From contig CM040452.1 in NCBI GenBank assembly GCA_022749755.1, positions 10,434,350 through 10,498,349 of the forward strand: a stretch of 64,000 nt of DNA. Direction: 5' to 3'. The translations under genes and the position numbers were made by a program. Origin of the DNA: Azadirachta indica. Lineage: Eukaryota > Streptophyta > Magnoliopsida > Sapindales > Meliaceae. This document shows positions 42,916 to 54,346 of the stretch, one piece after another. A model generated the notes under the pieces. The model was not told where the DNA came from. It did no database searches and saw only the letters and a program-made list of their open reading frames with translations. Within the stretch, counting starts at the first letter, position 1; every line of letters starts with the position of its first letter.

Positions 42916-43655
42916 GAGAAACTCTCACATAAGGTTAGAGACACTCAATTACAGTAGTTATATGATTCGCTAAGCGTGCCGAGTAGATCGATTACAAGAG
43001 CTAGAGTCAAGACATTGAAAAGTGCCTTAAATTGACTAATTAAAAAAACGTGATTCAAATACAATTCAAGATACACGTATTGAAGATTTAGGCTCAGTGA
43101 ACATCATTCAAGCGACTGGAGTCCAAGAAAACTAATATGAAAATGTTCGAAAATTATAGTCTATTTATGTAATTTTAAGAATCCTAAAATGATGTAATCA
43201 CTTACATCATACACATTTGACGTCATTGCTTATGTTTTCATGTTTGAAATTTATAGGTTTTAAAAGTCATAAAATTTGAATTTATTTTGTCAAATTGTTA
43301 GGTAAGATTGATAACTTACCTTTTGACATTTCTCCTTTGTATTTGCTTATAAAAAGGCTTTCATTTCTTAAAATGAAATAAGCAATTTGAGTGTTAATTT
43401 ATTTCTTACAAGTTCTTGTTCTTGAACTCTTCAAGTTTAATTTCTTGTAGCGTTCAAAACAATCAAATTTATCATCTAGATTTTTAAGTATTTTCTTAAG
43501 GGTTTTGGTGTGGCATTTGAGTAAATCATAGTCTTAATTTTTATCTAGATAGATATTGGGTCAAGACTCAATAAACTTAAATTTTGGAAAAATCTTGGGG
43601 TTCTTTACTACATTCGATGTTGAGTTTCGTCACACTATTGTCAAGGTTCGTATCA
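42879..43655 (+). repeat. B1 3' LTR
   Basis: 777 bp, TGATGCAAACGAAG...GGTTCGTATCA. The U3 region is shorter than in B2 and has one TGACGTCA-like site (about 43218-43226). Immediately after the LTR comes the inverted B3 interior. Confidence 0.88.
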
Positions 43656-45019
43656 ATTTCTCCACAATTGTTTAGCCATTGAAGCCGGTACGGTCGTTGG
43701 ATGTTTCATAGTAGGTAAAGACAATTTCTCCATTAATTTGGTGCTGGCCACGTTGGTGCAACTTCCTCCATCAATTATAACACTACAAACTTTGTTGTTG
43801 ACGAAACACCGAGTATGAAACAAGTTTTCCCGCTGATCATTTTCTGCCTTAACTTGTGCGCTAAGAGCTCTTCTTACTACTAATAATTCTCCTTCCGCAG
43901 CATATTGCCTTTCGTAGTTATCTTCAAAAGGTGGCATGTCTTCTATTTCGTCTTCTTCTTCTCCTTTTGACTCAATCTCCCCTTGAGCATTAATCACCAT
44001 TACCCTTTTATTTGAGCATTGGCTAGCTATATGACCCTGCCTTGACATTTAAAACACTTAATGTCACGATTTCTAGAAACGGTGGATTCAATGTTACTTT
44101 GTTTTTGCGGCACAACTTATTTAGCATTCTTAGAAACTTCAGAATTAGTCTTTATTAATGGAAATTCCTGCTGTTTAGGAGTTGATCTCTAATACAAACG
44201 AAGTTATGCAACCACGTAAATAAGAGGAGAACTTCAGACATAAGGTTGGAGATACTCAATTACAACATGTAAGAATCTAGCCATGGTAGCTTCTCTATCC
44301 TCCTCTACATTTGCTCGGATCACAGCAACTTCCATCTCTTTTTAGTATTCATCTATGCTTTTAGATCCTTGAGTTAGATGCTGCAATTTGTTGAACAACT
44401 CTCAATGGTAGTAGTTTGGAATGAAATGTCTTCTCATTATTGTCTTCATCTCATCTCACGTTTCAACAGGATGTTCTTGATTTCTTCTCCTATCCTTCAA
44501 CAATTGATCCCACCAAATAATAGCATAATCAATAAATTCAATAGCCGCAAGTTTTACTTTTTTGATCTCGAAGTAGTTGTGATAATTAAAAATCATCTCT
44601 ATTTTTTTCTCCCACTCTAAATAAGCTTCAGGATCGTTTCTACCTTAGAACAGTGGAATTTTTACGTTAATACTTCCTAAATCATCATCCAACTTAGGTC
44701 TACCCAACCTAGCTTCTCTATTCCCATAACCATGCAAATTCCTGCCCCGGTTCATTGGTGATTCATCTAACTCCTCATCATCCTCAACATTACCTCATTA
44801 TACCCTTGGTTGCACTTGCCTAGGTGGTTGTCTAATGGAAGAGCTTTGATGTTGCCCTCTTGATGTCTCTTCTTCCAACCTATCCATCCTCTCATGGATT
44901 CGTTCTAACTCAACTCTCATTATCCGCCTCATCTCCCCCAATAACGCTTGCAATTGTAGGTTCGGGGTGGTTGCTTGTTGTACCCGCGAGGTTGAATTTT
45001 CTTCTTGATTGTGAGACAT
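43656..45019 (-). pseudogene. B3 gag and partial protease (broken)
   Basis: The gag start codon is at 45019 on the minus strand (MSHNQEENSTSRVQQ). The N-terminal part is open to 44798. The gag core is decayed, and a patch of plus-strand LTR sequence at 44190-44268 replaces about 150 bp after the EVAMI region. The frame resumes with the zinc knuckle region (the segment reads SRQGHIASQC) and acidic EGEEEDEIEDM to protease IIDGGSCTNVAS (43653-44048). Where B1, B2 and B4 have TAA before the nucleocapsid, B3 has CAA, so it keeps the ancestral reading. Confidence 0.82.
44190..44268 (+). repeat. 79-bp B-LTR terminal fragment inside B3 gag
   Basis: TAATACAAACGAAGTTATGC...CAATTACAACAT is the first 79 bp of a B LTR (TGATGCAAAC, with decay), in plus orientation. 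Its left end is exactly the LTR terminus. The right junction shares CAT with gag. There is no target duplication. Confidence 0.75.
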
Positions 45020-45555
45020 ATTTAAAATCTGTAAAACAAAGTTAGAAATCTCACAATTACTCCCTCACGTGTTTTCACTCACTCTCGTGCTTAAACACTC
45101 AAATGTTCTCACACTCGTACACTTTTAATCAAAATTTCAGTGGCAATTTTAAGATGAGAAGCAATCAAAACAAATCACAAGATTCAATAAGCAATTCTTA
45201 AGAAATTGATGCAAGCAATGACAATATTGGATCAAGAATAAGGAATATTAGACCAATACTACAAGAAATTATGAATATAATAGATAACAACAATTCTCTC
45301 CTTTTTTTTCTCTTTTTTTTGCTTTATTTCTTTTTTTATTTTAGGAAGTAGAAATGAAAATATGAATTCGAAATAAATTGAAGGAAATAAAACACAAAAT
45401 TGGAATTGGGACCAATCAAGAAGGAATTTGGCCACAATATATATTTTTTTGTATTTCTTTTTTTTTTTACAGAATTCTAATTGAAAAAGTAAAGGAACAA
45501 CAAAAATATAAAAGATAATTTAAGCTTGCCTTGGAACCAAAGCTCTGATATCAAA
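45020..45555 (-). other. B3 leader and primer site region
   Basis: Reverse complement of a B leader with CTGTAAAACAAAG before gag and GCTCTGATATCA at the LTR edge (one change in the iMet-type primer site). No gene. Confidence 0.7.
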
Positions 45556-46373
45556 TGATATGAACCTCGCCAATAGTGTGACGAAACCCAACACGAATGT
45601 AGTAAAGAATTCCAAGATTTTTCCAAGACGCAAGTTTATTGAGCCTTAACACGATACCTATCTAGATAAGAACAAGACTATGATTTAATCAAATGCCACA
45701 TCAAGATCCTTAAGAAAACACTTAAAAATCTAAATGATAAGTTTGATTGTTTTGAACAGCACAAGAAATTAAACTTGAAGAGTTTAAGAACAAGAACTTG
45801 TAAGAAATAACTTAATACTCAAATTGCTTGTCTTATTTCAAGAAATTAAAGCCTTTTTATAGGCAAAATATAAAGGGAAAATGTCAAAAGTTAAGCTATC
45901 AATCATACCTAACAATTTGACAAAATAAATTCAAACTTTATGACTTTTAAAACCTACAAATTTCAAACATGAAAACGTAAGCAATGACGTCATATATATA
46001 TATATATATATATGACATAAGCAATGACGTCGAATGTGTATGATGTAAGTAATTGTATCATTTTAACATTTTTAAAATTATATAAATGTACTATAATTTT
46101 CGAACATTTTCATATTAGTCTTCTTGGACTCCGATCGCTTGAATAATGTTCACTGAGCCTAATTCTTCAAGACGTGTATCTTGAATTGTATTTAAATCAC
46201 ACATCTTCATAATTAGTCCATTTAATACACTTGCCAATGTCTTGGCTCTAACTCTTGTAATCGGTCCACTCGGCATGCTTAGTGAATCATATAGATGTTG
46301 TAATTGAGTGTCTCCAACCTTATGTCTAAGGTTCTCCTCTTGTTTACGTGGTTGCACAACTTCGTTTGCATCA
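45556..46373 (-). repeat. B3 5' LTR (inverted)
   Basis: 818 bp, TGATATGAACCTCGCC...CGTTTGCATCA on the plus strand. It contains a (TA)n run (about 45992-46012) and TGACATAAGCAATGACGTC (46013-46031), the as-1-like pair with one TGACG decayed to TGACA. The tail frame (start 46387 on the minus strand, ending VNIIQAIGVQED) is open at 46115-46387. Confidence 0.88.
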
Positions 46374-47194
46374 GTGCAACCATGCAAACAAGAGGAGAAA
46401 CTCTCACATAAGGTTAGAGATACTCAATTACAGCAGTTATATGATTCGCTAAGCGTGCCCATTGGACTGATTACAAGAGTTAGAGCCAAGACATTACAAA
46501 GTGTCTTAAATAGACTAATTAAAAAAATTTATGATTCAAATACAATTCAAGATACACGTCTTAAAGAAGTAGACTTAATGAACATCATTCAAGCATTCAA
46601 AGACGAAGAAGATTAATGTGTAGATGTTCAGAAATTGTAGTCCGTTTGTGTAATTTTAAGAATTTTAAATGATGTAATCACTTACATCATACACGTATGA
46701 TGTCATTGCTTACATCAAAATACATATGACATCATTGTTTATGTAATATACCTATGACATCATTACTTATATTTTTATGTTTGAAATTTATAGTTTTAAA
46801 AGTCATAAAATTTGTATTTGTATTAGTTTGTTAAATAGTTAGGTTGGATTGTTAACCTAATTTTTGACATTTGCCCTTTGTATTTGCTGTAAAAATGCTT
46901 TTATTTTTTAAATAAAACAACTAATTTGAGTGTTAAGTTATTTCTTACAACTTCTTTTTTTTGAACTCTTCAAGTTTAATTTCTTGTGGCGTTCAAAACA
47001 ACCAAATTTATCATTTATATTCATAAATGTTTTCTTAAAGATTCTTGATGTAGCATTTGAGTAATCATAGTTTTAGTCCTTATCTAGATAGGTATCGGTT
47101 CGAAACTCAATAAACTTACGTTTTGGGAAAATCTTGGGGTTCGTTACTACATTTGGTGTTGGGTTTCATCATGTTATTGGTGATTTTCGTATCA
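46374..47194 (+). repeat. B4 5' LTR (first ~16 bp missing)
   Basis: 821 bp, ending TTTTCGTATCA, followed by the iMet-type primer site TGGTATCAGAGC (47197-47208). The tail frame is open at 46308-46616. The TGACGT sites are decayed to TGATGT and TGACAT. Confidence 0.85.
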
Positions 47195-47208
47195 TTTGGT
47201 ATCAGAGC

Positions 47209-47739
47209 TTTAGTTCCAAGGCATGTTTAAGTTATTTTTTACATCTTTATTGTTCCTTTCCTTCTTCAATTAGAATTTTGAAAAAAAAAAATACAAAAAA
47301 ATTATTGTGGCCAAATTCTTTCTTAACTGGTCCAAATTCGAATTTTGTATTTTACTTTCTTCAATATATTTTGATTTCATATTTTTCATTTCTAGTTCTT
47401 ATAAAAGAAATAAAGCCAAAAAAATAACAGAGAAATAAAGGAAAAAAGAGAGAATTTTTGTTTTCCATTATATTCATAATTTTTTGTAGTATTGACCTAG
47501 TATTCCTTACTCTTGATTCAATATTGCCATTACTATCAATTTCTTAAGAATTGCTTATTGAATCTTGTGATTTGTTTTGATTGCTTCTCGTTTTAAATTG
47601 CCACTTAAATTTTGATTAAGAGTACGCAAGTGGGAGAACATTTGAGTGTTTAAACACAAGAGTGAGTGAACCTTTATTGAGTGAAAACACGTGAGGAAGT
47701 GCTTGTGAGGTTTCTAATTTTATTTTGTAAATTTTAAAT
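47209..47739 (+). other. B4 leader
   Basis: Untranslated, A-rich; ends with ATTTTGTAAATTTTAAAT before ATG, so the TTGCAG string is mutated here. No gene. Confidence 0.65.
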
Positions 47740-49377
47740 ATGTCTTGCAATCAAGAAGAAAACTCAACCTCGGGAGTATAACAACCAACCACCCCAAATC
47801 TACAATTGCAAGCATTATTGGGGAAGATGAGATGGATGAGGAGGGCTTAGTTAGAACCAATTCATGAGAGGATGGATAGGTTGGAAGAAGAGACATCAAA
47901 AGGGCAACATCAAAGCTCTTCCATTAGACAATCACCTAGACAAGTGCAACCCAAGGTACAATGGGGTTGAGTATGATGAGGAGTTAGATGAATCACCAAT
48001 GAACCAAGGTAGAAATTTGCATGGTTATGGGAATAAAGAGGATAGGTTGGGTAGACCTAAGTTGGATGATAATTTAGGAAGCAGTAAGATAAAAATCTAC
48101 CGTTCCAAGGTAAAAACAATACTAAAGCTTATTTAGAGTGAGAAAAGAGAATAGAGATGGTTTTCGATTCTCACAACTACTCCGAAATCAAAAAGATAAA
48201 ACTTGTGGCAGTTAAATTTACTGATTATGCTATTATTTTGGTAGGATCAATTGTTGAAAGATAGGAGAAGAAATGAAAAATGTCCTGTTTAGATGTGGAA
48301 CGAGATGAAGATAATAATGAGAAAATGTTTCATTTCAAACTACTACCATCAGAAATTGTTTAACAAATTGTAGTGTCTAACTCAAAGATCCAAAAGTATA
48401 GATGAATACTACAAAGAAATGGAGGTTGCTATGAATACTACAAAGAAATAGAGGTTGCTATGATCCAAGCAAATGTAGAGGAGGATTGAGAAGATACCAT
48501 AGCTAGGTTCTTGTATGGTTTAAATCATAAGATCACAGATGTGGTAGAGCAACAATTGAAGTAAAGAAACATAGCTTGGAGAGGAGCAAGCACGACAGCT
48601 ACGAACTCATGGAGATCAACCTCTAAATGAGAGGAATTTCCATTAATAAAGTCTAAATCCGAAGCCTCTAAATATGCCAAACAAGTTGTGCCACAAAAAT
48701 AAGGTAATATTGAATCCACCGCTTCTAAAAATCATGACATTAAGTGTTTTAAATGTTAAGGCAGGGGTCATATAACTAGCCAATGTTCAAATAAAAGGGT
48801 AATAGTGATCAATACTCAAAGAGAGATTGAGTCAGAAGAAGAAGACGAAGAAGACGAAATAGAAGACATGCCACCTTTTGAAGACCCCTACGAAGGGCAA
48901 TATGCTATGAAAGAAAAATTATTAGTGGCAAGAGGAGCTTTTAGTGCACGGGTTAAAGAAGAAGAAAATGATCAGCGGGAGAACTTGTTTCATACTCAGT
49001 GTTTCGTCAACAACAAAGTTTGCAATATTATAATTGATGAACGAAGTTGTACCAATGTAGCCAGCACCGAATTAGTGGATAAATTGTCATTATCTACCAT
49101 GAAACATCCACGACCGTATCGGCTTCAATGGCTAAACAATTGTAGAGAAATCAAAGTAACAAAATAAGTGTTGGTGGCATTTTCCATTGGCAAGTATGAG
49201 GATGAGGTACTTTGCGATGTGATACCTATACACGCATTTCACATCCTATTGGCAGATTATGACAGTACAATTGATGAGTCACACATAACGATTTCACAAG
49301 TAGATACTCTTTTACCAGTAAAAAGTAACTTATATCACTTATACCATTAACTCCAAAACAAGTTCTCAAAAACTAAT
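47740..49377 (+). pseudogene. B4 gag and protease (broken)
   Basis: Start ATG 47740 (MSCNQEENSTSGV then TAA). Many stops and frame breaks run through the gag core. A 29-bp tandem duplication (ATGAATACTACAAAGAAATG... twice, about 48400-48462) adds another shift. The TAA before the nucleocapsid (about 48700) matches B1 and B2. The zinc knuckle is lost (TGT to TAA in KCFKC*G). Protease at 48805-49350 reads IIDERSCTNVAS (Gly changed to Glu-Arg at the active site), and a TAA at 49165-49167 is shared with B2. Confidence 0.8.
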
Positions 49378-50195
49378 TAAAGATGCAAAAAGAAAGTGAA
49401 AAGAAAAAAAAAGAAAAAGGCAAAAATGTGAAAGAGAGTGAGAGGAAAAATGAGAGAGTTGCAACATTAATGTATGAGAAAGAGGAAAAATACAATTTCA
49501 TTGCAAAAAAAAAGTGAGATCAAAAGAGTTTTACTTTCACAATAGCCCCTTATAGTACTTATATACAAGGAGGTTTTTTTGTATAGTAACAATCTTGCCG
49601 GATCTTTGATGAGCAATATTACGTTTCTTTTGCAGAAATTTGAGGATGTTTTTCCTGAAGAGGTGCCCTCTGGTTTACCTTTAATTCAAGAAATTGAACA
49701 TCAAATTGATTTTATACCCGGTGTAATAATTTCGAACCGACAAGCCTATAGAAGTATTCCCTATGAGATGAAGGACTTCAATAATAAGTTAACGAGCTAA
49801 TGCAGAATGGGCATATTAGAGAAAGCATGAGTTCTTGTGCGGTTTCAATGCTACTAGTGCCTAAGAAAGAGGGGACATGGAGGATTTGTGTTGATTGCCG
49901 AGCTGTCAATAATATTATGGTAAAATATCGACATTTCATTCCTCAATTAGGTGAAATGTTAGATGAATTGCATCGATCTTGTGTGTTTTCTAAAATTGAT
50001 TTTAAGAGTGGATACCATCAAATTAGGATGAAAGAAGGGGATGAGTGGAAAACTGTATTTAAAACAAAATATAGTTTGTATGAATGGTTAGTTATACATT
50101 TTGGGCTAACTAATGCACCTAGTACTTTCATGAGACTTATAAACCATGTTTTGCATGCTTTCATTAGTAAATTCGTAATAGTCTATTTTGATGAT
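49378..50195 (+). pseudogene. B4 RT, first part (broken)
   Basis: [37 protein letters not shown] and [11 protein letters not shown] are readable, with a stop between 49800 and the preceding frame. The frame ends exactly with the two catalytic Asp codons of YFDD (GATGAT, 50190-50195), where element D inserted. Confidence 0.85.
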
Positions 50196-50640
50196 TGACA
50201 CAGGAGTGTTCGAACATCAAGAGCAAAACTTAAGTACCAATAAGTTCAAAAACATTACCCTAATTTACTAAGTTATGATGTCAGAGGGGTGATTTCAGAA
50301 TTTAAATTGTATTCATTGAAGTAATATTTCAGAAAGAGGTTAGTACCACTATAAAGTTAAAGAAGTAAGCTTTCTATAGAATTTTACGATTTAGCATTTA
50401 GAGTTCTTTAGAGAAAATTATGATAACTTCTTCACAACATGTTCATTTTCAAGGCAAAATTTGGATGCACGAATGTTAGAGATTTTTTATCTTAAATTCA
50501 ATGTGTTTTGTTTAATTTCTAGATGATAGAAGGATTTAGGGAGTTGTAATTCAAAGTCTTAGCTATTTTGGTTTATTTTCAAAGAATTTTAAATATTTGT
50601 ATTTATTTGTCAAAATTAGGTAATGGTTATTGGCCTAACT

Positions 50641-51446
50641 TGATACGAACCTCGCCAATAGTGTGACGAAATCCAATACCGAATATAGTAAAGAACCTCA
50701 AGATTTCGTCAAGATACAAGTTTATTGAGTCTTGACCCGATACCTATCTAAATAAGAAGTAAGACTATGATTTACTCAAACACCACACCAAGACCCTTAA
50801 GAAAATACTTAAAAATCTAGATGATAATTTGGTTATTTTGAACGCCACAAGAAATTAAACTTGAAGAGTTCAAGAATAAGAATTTGTAAGAAATAACTTA
50901 ACACTCAAATTGCTTCTTTCATTTCAAGAAGTGAAAGCCTTTTTATAGGCAAATATAAAGGGAAAATGTCAAAAGTTAGGCTATCAATCCTACCTAACAA
51001 TTTGACAAAATAAATTCAAACTTTATGACTTTTAAAACCTATAAATTTCAAACATGAAAACGTAAGCAATGACCTCATATATATATGACGTAAGCAATGA
51101 CGTCGAATGTGTATGATGTAAGTGATTACATCATTTTAAGATTCTTTAAATTACATAAATAGACTATAATTTTCAAACATTTTTATATTAGTCTTCTTGA
51201 ACTTCGATCGCTTGAATGATGTTTACTGAATCCAATTCTTTAAGACGTATATCTTGAATTGTATTTTAATCACACATCTTTTTAATTAGTCTATGTAAGA
51301 TACTTTTCAATGTCTTGACTCTAGTTCTTATAATCGGTCCACTCGGCATGCTTAGTGAATCATATAGATGCTGTAATTGAGTGTCTCCAACCTTATATCT
51401 GAGGTTCTCCTTTTGTTTACGTGGTTGCACAACTTCGTTTGCATTA
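50641..51446 (-). repeat. Solo B LTR (inverted) inside D 5' LTR
   Basis: 806 bp, TGATACGAACCTCGCC...CGTTTGCATTA on the plus strand. Flanks TAACT (50636-50640) and TAACC (51447-51451) form a target duplication with one mismatch; the other D LTR reads TTAACC here. It contains TGACGTAAGCAATGACGTC (51086-51104). Confidence 0.92.
51086..51104 (+). promoter_or_regulatory. as-1/ocs-like TGACG pair in solo B LTR
   Basis: TGACGTAAGCAATGACGTC, two intact TGACG motifs in as-1 spacing. It is identical to the minus strand of 41905-41923 in B2's 3' LTR. Confidence 0.5.
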
Positions 51447-51834
51447 TAACCATTGAAATTTTTTGGGGTTGTTGGCCTAATCTTTAACATTTCTTTCCTT
51501 GTAAAAGCCTATATAAAGGCTTCAAGCATATAGTATTGAAATGAAGTTATTTTGAGTTGAGTTTAATAAAATTCTTGTGTTTTATACTCTTTATCTCTTG
51601 GAGAATTTTTCATAGAGTAGTGAGTGTTTTCTTTGAAACTCTACAACCTTTAATGACAATTTTAGGGTGGTGTTTCTATATCCCTTTGTTGTTAATATTA
51701 GGAATCGAGCTTAGTAATCTATTTTTCCTTAGCAAACATTAATTTTTCCACATACCTCCATTTTCTTGTATCAATTTGGTATCAGAGCCGAAAGATCCTT
51801 TCAAAACTTGAGAGTATCTACAACCTGTGAAGTT

Positions 51835-52338
51835 ATGGCTGCTTGTCATTATCTAAAGTCTTTTAAGTTCAGTTCCTCATTCACCAAAGCTTATCCTCAT
51901 GATCCTCAATTACAAGATATGAGAAGACAACTCAATCAAATTCAACAACTTTTTGAGGCATATGAAAATTTACAAAGAAGTTAGCAACATGAAGAAACTG
52001 TCTATGCAAATCTTGTTGATGAAGGAGATAGAGAAGACTACATGGAGGCAGAATATGAAGACTACATAGAGGAAGAAGGTGATGTGCAACTTGTCTGTGA
52101 ATCCATTGTTGAAGCGGAAGAAGAGAAAGACTACATGGAAGCAAAGTATGATGATTACACAGAAGAGGAAGAAGATGAGATAGAACCTATTCATAGGATC
52201 TTTGAAGGAGTAAAATTTCATGAAGATGAAATGGAGACTGAATTGGATGTGAAAGGAGATGAAGAAGTTGAAAGTAAGGTAACCAAAGACTACTTTATTT
52301 CATTTTCTGTTGAAGAGAGATATCAAAATGAAACTTAG
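51835..52338 (+). pseudogene. D gag-like acidic ORF (one stop)
   Basis: The frame starts at ATG 51835 (MAACHYLKSFKF) with QLQDMRRQLNQIQQLFEAYE, a coiled-coil-like segment. A TAG at 51982-51984 interrupts it. It then continues in the same frame to 52338 with Asp/Glu-rich repeats (DYMEAEYEDYIEEE and DYMEAKYDDYTEEE). It has no zinc knuckle and no recognisable capsid core. It looks like the N-terminus and acidic linker of a chromovirus gag joined by deletion. Confidence 0.6.
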
Positions 52339-52914
52339 TTGAAGTTGTTCCTATGGATTATTATCATTTAAATAAATATCCTTGGAGATATGGTAGAAAG
52401 AACATGTATTGTGGTTTTAAAAACACTTATTCTTTTAAGAAGAATGGTGTCAAGAGTGTTTTAAATCCTGACAATATGAAAAGTGTTACTAAACCTTTCA
52501 AAGGAGAAGGAAACATTTTTCTTACTCTTTCCAAGTTTAAAAGAAAGGCAATATTTTTGATCTTCTTGTTTTAGGAGAAAATGAAGATCGCAATGCACCA
52601 CCGCAGATCGTTAAACATCTTCTTGAAGAGTTTTGTGATGTTGTTCTAGAGAAAATTTCACCTAGACTTCATGACATCCAACGCTTCAATGGAGTAACTG
52701 CATATTACCGGAGACTCATAAAAAATTTCAACACCATTGCTGCAATCACTCAATGCTTGAAAGCTTTCTCGTTCAAGTGGACAAGTGAAGCACAATGGAG
52801 TTTCAAACATCTAAAGAAGAAGAACTGAAATGCAAGAAACAACAATCTCAGGCCATATCATAGAATTAGAGATTGGAGACTCAGGAGAGTCTTTATTTTT
52901 CAACCAAGGGAGAT
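52339..52914 (+). pseudogene. D pol remnants
   Basis: 52353-52574 reads YPWRYGRKNMYCGFKNTYSF, the segment after the protease that appears as PWQYNRRVTYDGFTNKYYF in B2. 52590-52828 reads LLEEFCDVVLEKISP and then FNGVTAYYRRLIKNFNTIAA, joining the pre-RT linker straight to the RNase H connection, so the whole RT palm is deleted. The end (52826-52880) matches 13613-13668. A purine-rich CCAAGGGAGAT precedes the 3' LTR. Confidence 0.75.
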
Positions 52915-53666
52915 TGATACGGGAGTGTTAAGTACCAATAAATTCAAGAAGATTACCCTAATTTACTAAGTTATGAAGACACTGTCAGAGGGGTGATTTC
53001 AAAATTTAAACTATATTCACTGAAGTAATATTTGAGAAAGAGGTTGGTACCACTAGAAAGTTGAAAAAGTAAGCTTTCTATAGAATTTTACAATTTAGCA
53101 TTTAGAGTTCTTTAGAGAAAATTATAATAACTTTTTCATAACATTTTCATTTTCAAAGCAAAATCTGGATGCACGAATTTTAGAGATTTTTTAGCTTAAA
53201 TTCAATGTGTTTTGTTTAATTTCTAGATGATAGAAGGATTTGATGAGTTGTAATTCAAAATCTTAGCTGTTTTGGTTTATTTTCAAAGAATTTTAAATAT
53301 TTGTATTCGTTTGTCAAAGTTAGGTAATGGTTGTTGGCTTAACCATTGAAATTTTTAAGAATTGTTGGCATAATTTTTGACATTTCTTTCCTTGTAAAAG
53401 CCTATATAAAGGATTCAAGCATGTAGTATTGAAATGAAATTGTTTTGAGTTGAGTTTAATAAAATTCTTGTGTTTTATACTCTGTATTTCTTGGAGAATT
53501 TTTCATAGAGTGGTGAGTGTTTTCTTTGAAACTCTATAACCTTTAATAATAATTTTAGAGTGGTGTTTCTGTATCCCTTTGTTGTTAATATTAGGAATTG
53601 AGCTTAGTAATCTATTTTTCCTTAGCAAACATTAATTTTCCTACATACCTCCATTTTCCGGTATCA
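52915..53666 (+). repeat. D 3' LTR
   Basis: 752 bp, TGATACGGGAGTG...TTCCGGTATCA, followed by the target duplication ATGAT. TATA box: CCTATATAAAGG (about 53402). Confidence 0.9.
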
Positions 53667-54346
53667 ATGATATTTTGATTTATAGTAAAAGGTTGGATGA
53701 TCATGTTGAATATTAAAAACTTGTTTTAAAAGTTTTAAGGAAATAAAGGTTATTTGCTAATTTTAAGAAATGTATATTTTACACGGATAAACTTATGTTT
53801 CTTGGTTTTATTGTAAGTGTTAAAGGGATTGAGGTCGATGAGGAGAAGGTAAAGGCAATTTAAGAATGGCCAACGCCTACTTCGACGAATCAAGTAAGAA
53901 GCTTTCATGGATTGACTAGTTTTTATCGACGCTTTGTTTAAGATTTTAGTAGCATAGCTGCACCCTTAACAGAAGTCATCAAGAAGAATGTTCCGTTCAA
54001 GTGGGGACAGGAGTAAGAAAAGGCATTCAAACTCATCAAAGAAAAATTGACTAATGCATCTTTACTTGTTTTACCTAACTTCGCTAAAACATTTGAAATT
54101 GAGTGTGATGTTTCATGTACAGGAATCGAAGGTGTATTAATGCAGGAAGGAAGACCAATTACGTACTTTAATGAGAAACTAAATGGGTCCCACTAACGAC
54201 AAAGAATTGTATGCATTGGTTCGAACTTTAGAAACTTAGTAGCATTACCTTCGGCCCAAAGAGTTTGTCATTTATACGGATCATGAACTTTTAAAACATT
54301 TAAAGGCATAGTACCAATTAAGCAGATGTCATGCCAAATGGGTGGA
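53667..54346 (+). pseudogene. B4 RT end and RNase H start (broken)
   Basis: Resumes with the duplicated ATGAT (DILIYSKRLDDH), then [20 protein letters not shown], a stop, SFHGLTSFYRRF and an RNase H start ([20 protein letters not shown]). Several nonsense codons and a short deletion are present. It is cut at HAKWV by element E. Confidence 0.85.

Larger units (their letters stand above)
16023..43655 (+). mobile_element. Element B1: gypsy chromovirus, probably CRM clade, split by B2
   Basis: About 6.5 kb of its own sequence, stretched to 27.6 kb by insertions: a solo C LTR at 17411-18256 and B2 at 22131-42371. The order is truncated 5' LTR, leader, gag, PR, RT, RNase H, IN, 3' LTR. RT motifs such as [19 protein letters not shown] and a polyprotein frame that runs into the 3' LTR fit the CRM clade. 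No target duplication is visible: the left flank is AATTG and the right is ATTTC. The right flank is the inverted B3 interior and the left is inverted Athila, so a rearrangement has replaced at least one flank. Confidence 0.8.
43656..46373 (-). mobile_element. Element B3: inverted, truncated B element
   Basis: Minus-strand order: 5' LTR (46373 to 45556), primer site region (CCAAAGCTCTGATATCA), leader, gag (start 45019) and protease, cut at 43656 within the protease. RT, RNase H, IN and the 3' LTR are missing. The 5' LTR start touches the B4 LTR head to head. No target duplication can be identified. Confidence 0.85.
50196..51773 (+). repeat. D 5' LTR with nested solo B LTR
   Basis: TGACACAGGAGTG...TTCTTGTATCA; 767 bp without the insert. 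It aligns with 52915-53666. TATA region: CCTATATAAAGGCTTC, about 51509. Confidence 0.88.
50196..53666 (+). mobile_element. Element D: short, deletion-derivative gypsy element
   Basis: About 2.66 kb of its own sequence. LTRs are at 50196-51773 (containing an 806-bp solo B LTR) and 52915-53666. A perfect target duplication ATGAT flanks it (50191-50195 and 53667-53671). The interior of 1.14 kb has an iMet-type primer site (TTTGGTATCAGAGCC, about 51775), a gag-like acidic ORF, a protease-end fragment and an RT/RNase H junction fragment. Most of gag, RT, RNase H and IN is absent, so it must have moved using enzymes from a relative. Confidence 0.9.

Noticed and set aside
16018..43660. AATTG/ATTTC as a decayed target duplication of B1
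   Set aside because: Only three of five bases match and the flanking sequences belong to unrelated elements in different orientation.
44378..44620. Plus-strand ORFs over B3 (44378-44620, 44860-45045)
   Set aside because: They are antisense to the minus-strand gag of B3.
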